Assembly (NCBI GenBank): GCA_910588145.1
Contig: CAJUPO010000002.1
Span: 53,624-117,623 of the forward strand
Length of the DNA stretch: 64,000 nt
Direction: 5' to 3'
DNA from: an uncultured Oscillospiraceae bacterium
GTDB taxonomy: Bacteria > Bacillota > Clostridia > Oscillospirales > Ruminococcaceae
Below, one piece after another: positions 60,154 to 64,000 of this stretch (position 1 is its first letter; each line of letters starts with the position of its first letter). Below the pieces are notes generated by a model. That model did no database searches. It had not been told where the DNA came from and saw only the letters and a list, made by a program, of their open reading frames with translations. A program made the translations under genes and the position numbers.

Positions 60154-61600
60154 ATAGCTCCTCCACTGTAAAATGATCGTTCTGCATTTTTCTGAATCCT
60201 GTTCTAACCGCAACATCTCTCATTGCTTTAAGATTGAATGGCGAAACAGGCGCAGTATAAGGATAACCGTAATCTTCAGTTACACACATATTAAAGAGCA
60301 CAACCGAAGCCATAAGGCTTATGCCGAAGAGCCCCCATATTCCTCCGCATATTATGAAAACTATTCTCAGAATAGTTATGCTGCGTGAAAGCTCGGGGAT
60401 AACGAATCCGCTGATAACTGAAAGTGCGGCAACAGTGAGAAGAGGCGTACTTATAAGTCCTGAGGAAACTGCGGCGTCACCGATAATAAGACCGCCTACA
60501 ATGCTGACGGCTCCTCCAACCGCTTTGGGAAGCCTCAGCCCTGCTTCTTTTATGATTTCATACATAAGGAGCACTCCAACCAGTTCCGTTACAATGGAAA
60601 ACGGAGCATTGGCTTCCGATTCTGATAGGATCAGCAATAGCGTACTGTTGAGCAGCTCAGGGTGATGCATGGCTATGGCGGCGTAAAGCGAGGGCAGCAG
60701 TATAGCTATAAAGAATGCTGCATATTTGAGCCATCTAATAAAAACTGCGAAATAGGGCTTGCAGTTATAGTCATCTACCGTCTGGAAGTTATCGCTTACA
60801 AGTTTTGGAATGATCAGTGCAAAGGGAGTTCCGTCTATAAGGATTGCAACTCTGCCCTCGATTAATTTAGAACAAAGCACGTCCGGTCTTTCGGTAGTGC
60901 CCACGGAAGAAAAAATTCGTCTTCCTTTTTGTTCAAGAAACGGCTGTACATATCCGGTGGAAAAAACAGATTCAAGCTGAATATTGTCGAGAGAATTCAT
61001 AATGCGTTTTATCAGCTTCCGGGGAACTCTGTCGGCCATATAGCATATGCACATATCTGTCTGGCTTTTTTCTCCCCGAACAAATAGTTTCTGGACCAGA
61101 TCCGGCGATTTTAGGCGTCTTCTTATCAAAGACATATTTGTTCTGACAACTTCAACAAAGCCTTCGTGAGCGCCGGTAATATTGTTTTCGCCGGAGGGCT
61201 CGTCAACGCCTCTTTTATCGTATCCCTGTACGCCGAAGGCAAGAATGCGGTCGCAGCCGTCGGCGGCAAGCATGGCAAATCCTGAATTCAGCAGACGAAA
61301 AAAGTTTGCGTAATTTGCAGCGTCGGTGCGGTCGATGGATAGCAGCAAATGGTTTTCAATGTGATTGAACAGCGCTGCCGGACTTGGATTTTCAAGTGCG
61401 ATTTTTGTAAGAGGGTGAAGAATAAGCTCGGTCATAGTCGCAGTGGAAACCATTCCCTCACAGCATAAAAGAGCTGCCTTGATACCGCTTATTTCGATTC
61501 GGTTTATCAGTACGTCCGAAGAGCCGCCTGAAATTTGTTGTATTAATTTTATGTTCTGATCCAGTACGGGATCAATCCCCCGGGAAGAATTATTTTGCAT
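60146..61600 (-). CDS. gerA: Spore germination protein, GerA type
   Basis: This is the A subunit of the germinant receptor. The 484-aa protein has the N-terminal domain with DVLINRIEISGIKAALL and GRVAILIDGTPFALIIP, then about five membrane segments in the second half (AAFFIAILLPSLYAAIAMHH and further). It is intact and first in the operon gerA-gerB-gerC. A forespore-type promoter candidate lies at 61640-61669. GGAGG stands before the ATG. Confidence 0.93.
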   Translation of the reverse strand: MQNNSSRGIDPVLDQNIKLIQQISGGSSDVLINRIEISGIKAALLCCEGMVSTATMTELILHPLTKIALENPSPAALFNHIENHLLLSIDRTDAANYANFFRLLNSGFAMLAADGCDRILAFGVQGYDKRGVDEPSGENNITGAHEGFVEVVRTNMSLIRRRLKSPDLVQKLFVRGEKSQTDMCICYMADRVPRKLIKRIMNSLDNIQLESVFSTGYVQPFLEQKGRRIFSSVGTTERPDVLCSKLIEGRVAILIDGTPFALIIPKLVSDNFQTVDDYNCKPYFAVFIRWLKYAAFFIAILLPSLYAAIAMHHPELLNSTLLLILSESEANAPFSIVTELVGVLLMYEIIKEAGLRLPKAVGGAVSIVGGLIIGDAAVSSGLISTPLLTVAALSVISGFVIPELSRSITILRIVFIICGGIWGLFGISLMASVVLFNMCVTEDYGYPYTAPVSPFNLKAMRDVAVRTGFRKMQNDHFTVEELYE

Positions 61601-61639
61601 AGTCAGACTATCCTCCGATTCTTAAATGTTTTACGGATT

Positions 61640-61669
61640 TAGTATTGCCGTTAAAATATAAATAATGCA
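61640..61669 (-). promoter_or_regulatory. Candidate sigma-G-type promoter of ger operon
   Basis: On the minus strand, TGCATT, 17 bases, AATACTA: 5 of 6 and 6 of 7 matches to the Bacillus forespore consensus TGMATA/CATWMTA. No sigma-A promoter is evident for this operon. Confidence 0.5.
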
Positions 61670-61791
61670 AGGGAGTGGAAATTTTGGATGAAATATGAAA
61701 AAGTCAATTGTAAAACTTATAAAAAAATAACAAAATAAAAAAAACGCTTTATAAATATTCAACAAATATAAATCTTCCAGTCAAAAAAAAC

Positions 61792-61820
61792 TTTACTTTA
61801 TGAATCTTTTGAGGTATAAT
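61792..61820 (+). promoter_or_regulatory. Promoter P1 upstream of scaC
   Basis: TTTACT (61792-61797), 17 bases, perfect TATAAT (61815-61820). It lies about 420 bases before the scaC start. No coding sequence was seen in 61601-62242. Confidence 0.6.
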
Positions 61821-61875
61821 TACATACGTTAAGAAGCAAGTACCAAAAAATATGTTTTTGCCTTTAACTTTGCTA

Positions 61876-61904
61876 TTGACTTTTGCATATTTATCAGCTA
61901 TAAT
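61876..61904 (+). promoter_or_regulatory. Promoter P2 upstream of scaC
   Basis: TTGACT (61876-61881), 17 bases, perfect TATAAT (61899-61904). Transcripts from here would have a leader of about 330 bases. Confidence 0.75.
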
Positions 61905-62051
61905 ATAAATATCGCAGATTTTGGGATAAACGTGAAAATCAATTGTTTATGTTGAATTAATATTGTATAAATTGTATGCGTAACGGAAATATTATCATTT
62001 GTTCATTATATTCAACAATTTTGTATAATTGATTTTATAAATCTATACAAA

Positions 62052-62118
62052 AAGCCCAATAAGCTCTTGACTTTAAATCCACATTTAATTATAATTTAAA
62101 TGTGAATGAATGGGGCTT
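62052..62118 (+). repeat. Inverted repeats over promoter P3
   Basis: The outer arms AAGCCC/GGGCTT (62052-62057 with 62113-62118) enclose inner arms CACATTTAA/TTAAATGTG (62080-62088 with 62096-62104). The 7-base loop of the inner repeat contains the P3 -10 box. This fits a protein operator at P3, or a stem-loop in the P1/P2 leader. Confidence 0.6.
62067..62095 (+). promoter_or_regulatory. Promoter P3 upstream of scaC
   Basis: TTGACT (62067-62072), 17 bases, perfect TATAAT (62090-62095), the -10 sitting at the centre of an inverted repeat. Confidence 0.7.
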
Positions 62119-62242
62119 GTATGTCTCGGTTTATCTGCAAATATAATTGAAGGGATGTACAGAGCAAGTATTCCTTTATTATATGAATTATAATTTTTTT
62201 ATTTTTATTATTTTGTCTGATAAGAAAAGGAGGAAATCGCAA

Positions 62243-63133
62243 ATGAAAACTAGCAAGCTGATCGCAGGCTTTATGGCAGCTGCGGTAGCTGCAACAATGG
62301 CAGCGTCTGTTATTGTTACAGCGGCAGATTCTGTAAACGTTACAGTTTCAAATGATAAGGTAAAGGCAGGAGAAGATTTTACTTTAACAGTAAGTATTGA
62401 CGGTATTCCATCAGCAGGCATGAATGCATGCGACTTTGGTATCGAATATGATTCTGATTTGGTAAGCGTTTCATCAGTAACAAAGGGTGAGCTGATCCCT
62501 CAGGTTCCGGACAGCGAACTTGCAGTGTCTGATCCGCTTACAACAAATATTGAAGATGGATTTATTAGCGTGATTTATGGTGTGGGAACAGTTGATCCTG
62601 CATATTATCTTAAGGATTCAGGCGTGTTCCTGACAATCAAGGGTACGGTCGATGAGAAAGCAGAAGCCGGAAGCAAGGCGGAATTCAGCATTGTACCTAT
62701 TAATAGAACGGAAAAGCCATCAGGTACAGCAGTAAACAAGAATACATATTTTGGTTTGATCGATGGTGATGAAAATATCACTGTTTACACTCCTACAATA
62801 ACAGACGGCTATGTTGAAGTGCTCGGCGATGAAAATCCAACAGAAACAACAGAACCTGAAACAACAGAACCATCAGAAGAAAAACCGACTGAAACTTTGG
62901 GTGAAGCTACAAAGTACGGAGATGTTGACTGCAACGGTACTATCGAAGTAAATGACGTAGTTGTTCTCAATATGTATCTTCTTGATACAACATCTAATAT
63001 CCCTGGAGTAACAGCTCAGGGCCTGGCAAATGCCGACGTTGAAAAGGATTCAGTAATTAACCTTGTTGACAGCGGAAAGCTTATTAATTTCCTTGCAGAG
63101 TCAATCGAAGAAAGCGCTCTTGGAAAATCATAA
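62243..63133 (+). CDS. scaC: Cohesin-dockerin scaffold adaptor (ScaC-like)
   Basis: This secreted cellulosome adaptor has its dockerin bind one scaffoldin and its cohesin bind enzymes. The 296-aa protein has a signal peptide (about residues 1-28, VTAAD), one cohesin domain (about 30-195), a Thr/Glu/Pro linker and a C-terminal dockerin with two calcium loops (GDVDCNGTIEVND and NADVEKDSVINLVDS). ATG 62243 follows AAAAGGAGG; the open frame upstream has no ribosome site. The order cohesin-dockerin then a larger scaffoldin matches scaC-scaA in R. flavefaciens. The ScaC name is by context. Confidence 0.88.
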   Translation: MKTSKLIAGFMAAAVAATMAASVIVTAADSVNVTVSNDKVKAGEDFTLTVSIDGIPSAGMNACDFGIEYDSDLVSVSSVTKGELIPQVPDSELAVSDPLTTNIEDGFISVIYGVGTVDPAYYLKDSGVFLTIKGTVDEKAEAGSKAEFSIVPINRTEKPSGTAVNKNTYFGLIDGDENITVYTPTITDGYVEVLGDENPTETTEPETTEPSEEKPTETLGEATKYGDVDCNGTIEVNDVVVLNMYLLDTTSNIPGVTAQGLANADVEKDSVINLVDSGKLINFLAESIEESALGKS

Positions 63134-63225
63134 TTTAGTAGATTAAGCGTAAAGCTTAATATATGGGGGGACCCTAAAAAAATTATACAGTGTCCGTTTA
63201 AAATGGACAGAAAGGAAAAATAGTG

Positions 63226-64000
63226 ATGAAGAAGAAAAGAATTCTTTCAGCTCTGACTTCATTAGCCATGATTGGTACCATGGTTGCAGGCGCACTTCCT
63301 TTTAGCGTAAGTGCTGCAACTAAGGATGCTGAGACAACTATGAATCTTGGGCTGACCACTACTGCACCTACTTCATATGCAGAAGGTACATATGAAAACG
63401 GTTTTGAAATTCCGGTCAGTGTAGTAGTAAACAACTATGATGAGGCTGAGATGTATACCGGTCTTCAGTGTAACGTTGCAGGACCGGAGGGCGTAAAGAT
63501 CAAGTCAATGTCAATTCCGGGAAATTCCGCAGACAGAAAAAATCCTGATTTTGTGGGAAACTGGTTCTCATGTGTTGGCGGTGACGGATATTCTAACCGT
63601 GACTTTAAGTGTTCAGTAACACCTGATACAGCCTTTACTCCTGGCTTTACACTTATGTCACAGTCAGGTTTAAAGCCATTCACAAAGAATACATATACAA
63701 AACAGGGTGCTGCTATCGCAAACTTTGTTGCTGTATTTGATGCTGGTCTTGCACCAGGTAAGTACGACATAGATTTCACTTTCCTTTCAGGCGTTAACTC
63801 TAATGACGTTAATCTTACTCTGAAATATGTGCCGACTGGTGAAAAGCTCACAATCGAACTCGGCGGCGATACAGAGCCAACAGAAGCAACTACAGAAGCT
63901 CCAACTGAAGCTCCTACAGAAGCTCCTACAACAGAAAAACCACAGGTTCCAACAGATAAGGAATTCGTAGGCGATGCAGACATCTACTTCGATCAGAAGG
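63226..64000 (+). CDS. scaA: Scaffoldin, N-terminal part (ScaA-like; cut by window edge)
   Basis: The frame runs open to the right edge (258 codons). It has a signal peptide (about residues 1-31, ending VSAATKD), an N-terminal domain with cohesin-like secondary structure (about 35-205) and a Thr/Glu/Ala/Pro linker (TEPTEATTEAPTEAPTE), after which a new domain starts (FVGDADIYFDQK). The gene lies 92 bases after scaC, as scaA does in R. flavefaciens. ScaB or another scaffoldin cannot be excluded without the rest. AAAGGA lies nine bases before the ATG. Confidence 0.8.
   Translation, partial: MKKKRILSALTSLAMIGTMVAGALPFSVSAATKDAETTMNLGLTTTAPTSYAEGTYENGFEIPVSVVVNNYDEAEMYTGLQCNVAGPEGVKIKSMSIPGNSADRKNPDFVGNWFSCVGGDGYSNRDFKCSVTPDTAFTPGFTLMSQSGLKPFTKNTYTKQGAAIANFVAVFDAGLAPGKYDIDFTFLSGVNSNDVNLTLKYVPTGEKLTIELGGDTEPTEATTEAPTEAPTEAPTTEKPQVPTDKEFVGDADIYFDQK

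Noticed and set aside
62147..62242. scaC starting 32 codons upstream
   Set aside because: No ribosome site, no signal peptide character; ATG 62243 has AAAAGGAGG and a signal peptide directly after.
63190..63209. Weak stem between scaC and the scaffoldin gene
   Set aside because: About six base pairs including a G-U, no U-run; not enough for a terminator.
1..64000. CRISPR arrays, insertion sequences, prophage, integrase or attachment repeats
   Set aside because: No spaced direct repeats, transposase, integrase or phage structural proteins were found on either strand.

Overview
The window reads as a chromosomal segment of an AT-leaning, low-GC Gram-positive gut or rumen anaerobe of the Ruminococcus type, probably close to R. 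flavefaciens (inference). The main evidence is at the right end. A small secreted cohesin-dockerin protein (ScaC-like) is followed by the start of a larger secreted scaffoldin (ScaA-like), which is the start of the known R. flavefaciens sca cluster order. Firmicute operon orders also support this: rimP-nusA-ylxR-ylxQ-infB-rbfA, ylxM-ffh-rpsP-khpA-rimM-trmD, and SRP RNA-dnaX-ybaB-recR. So do the sporulation and germination genes spoIVB, spo0A and gerA/gerB/gerC. No phage, insertion sequence or CRISPR array was seen.

Layout. 0-4.4 kb: end of ilvD, then leuC-leuD-leuB and a DUF815 AAA+ ATPase. 4.4-6.3 kb: a T-box leader, threonine deaminase (ilvA) and RidA, which clears the enamine IlvA releases. 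6.3-8.3 kb: a phosphoesterase and an aldose-1-epimerase-like protein. 8.3-12.9 kb (minus): ung, metF, a free-standing MetH activation domain and a short metH. 13.0-13.7 kb: tRNA-Arg(CCT) and rnhA. 13.8-15.2 kb: an orphan sugar-binding lipoprotein. 15.3-24.9 kb: the nusA-infB operon running through truB and ribF to gltX. 24.9-29.8 kb: a four-gene ABC/Gld-like envelope module. 29.8-31.5 kb: an unknown 93-aa protein and lysC. 31.7-35.4 kb: the SRP/ribosome maturation operon. 35.6-38.7 kb: HPr, spoIVB, a decayed gene and spo0A. 39.4-42.2 kb (minus): SRP RNA, dnaX, ybaB, recR. 42.4-46.6 kb: a 41-aa membrane peptide, ilvE, then a TPP riboswitch over thiE-thiD-thiC. 46.6-51.5 kb (minus): a teichoic-acid-type surface polymer cluster with its ABC exporter. 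51.6-58.1 kb: an orphan PD-(D/E)XK nuclease-like protein, a glycosyltransferase, a YfhO-type membrane protein and a small radical SAM enzyme. 58.2-61.6 kb (minus): a GerA-type germinant receptor operon. 61.6-64 kb: a multi-promoter leader and the scaffoldin genes.

How the genes fit together. Branched-chain amino acid synthesis is split between ilvD-leuCDB, the T-box ilvA unit and ilvE. Ffh (32 kb) and its RNA partner (42 kb) are both present. Spo0A, SpoIVB and the Ger receptor suggest a sporulating or formerly sporulating lineage, and the receptor lies beside the fibre-degradation scaffold genes. Two genes, rnhA and dnaX, appear to start at ATT. Most promoters seen are close matches to TTGACA-N17-TATAAT, many with an extended -10 TG.
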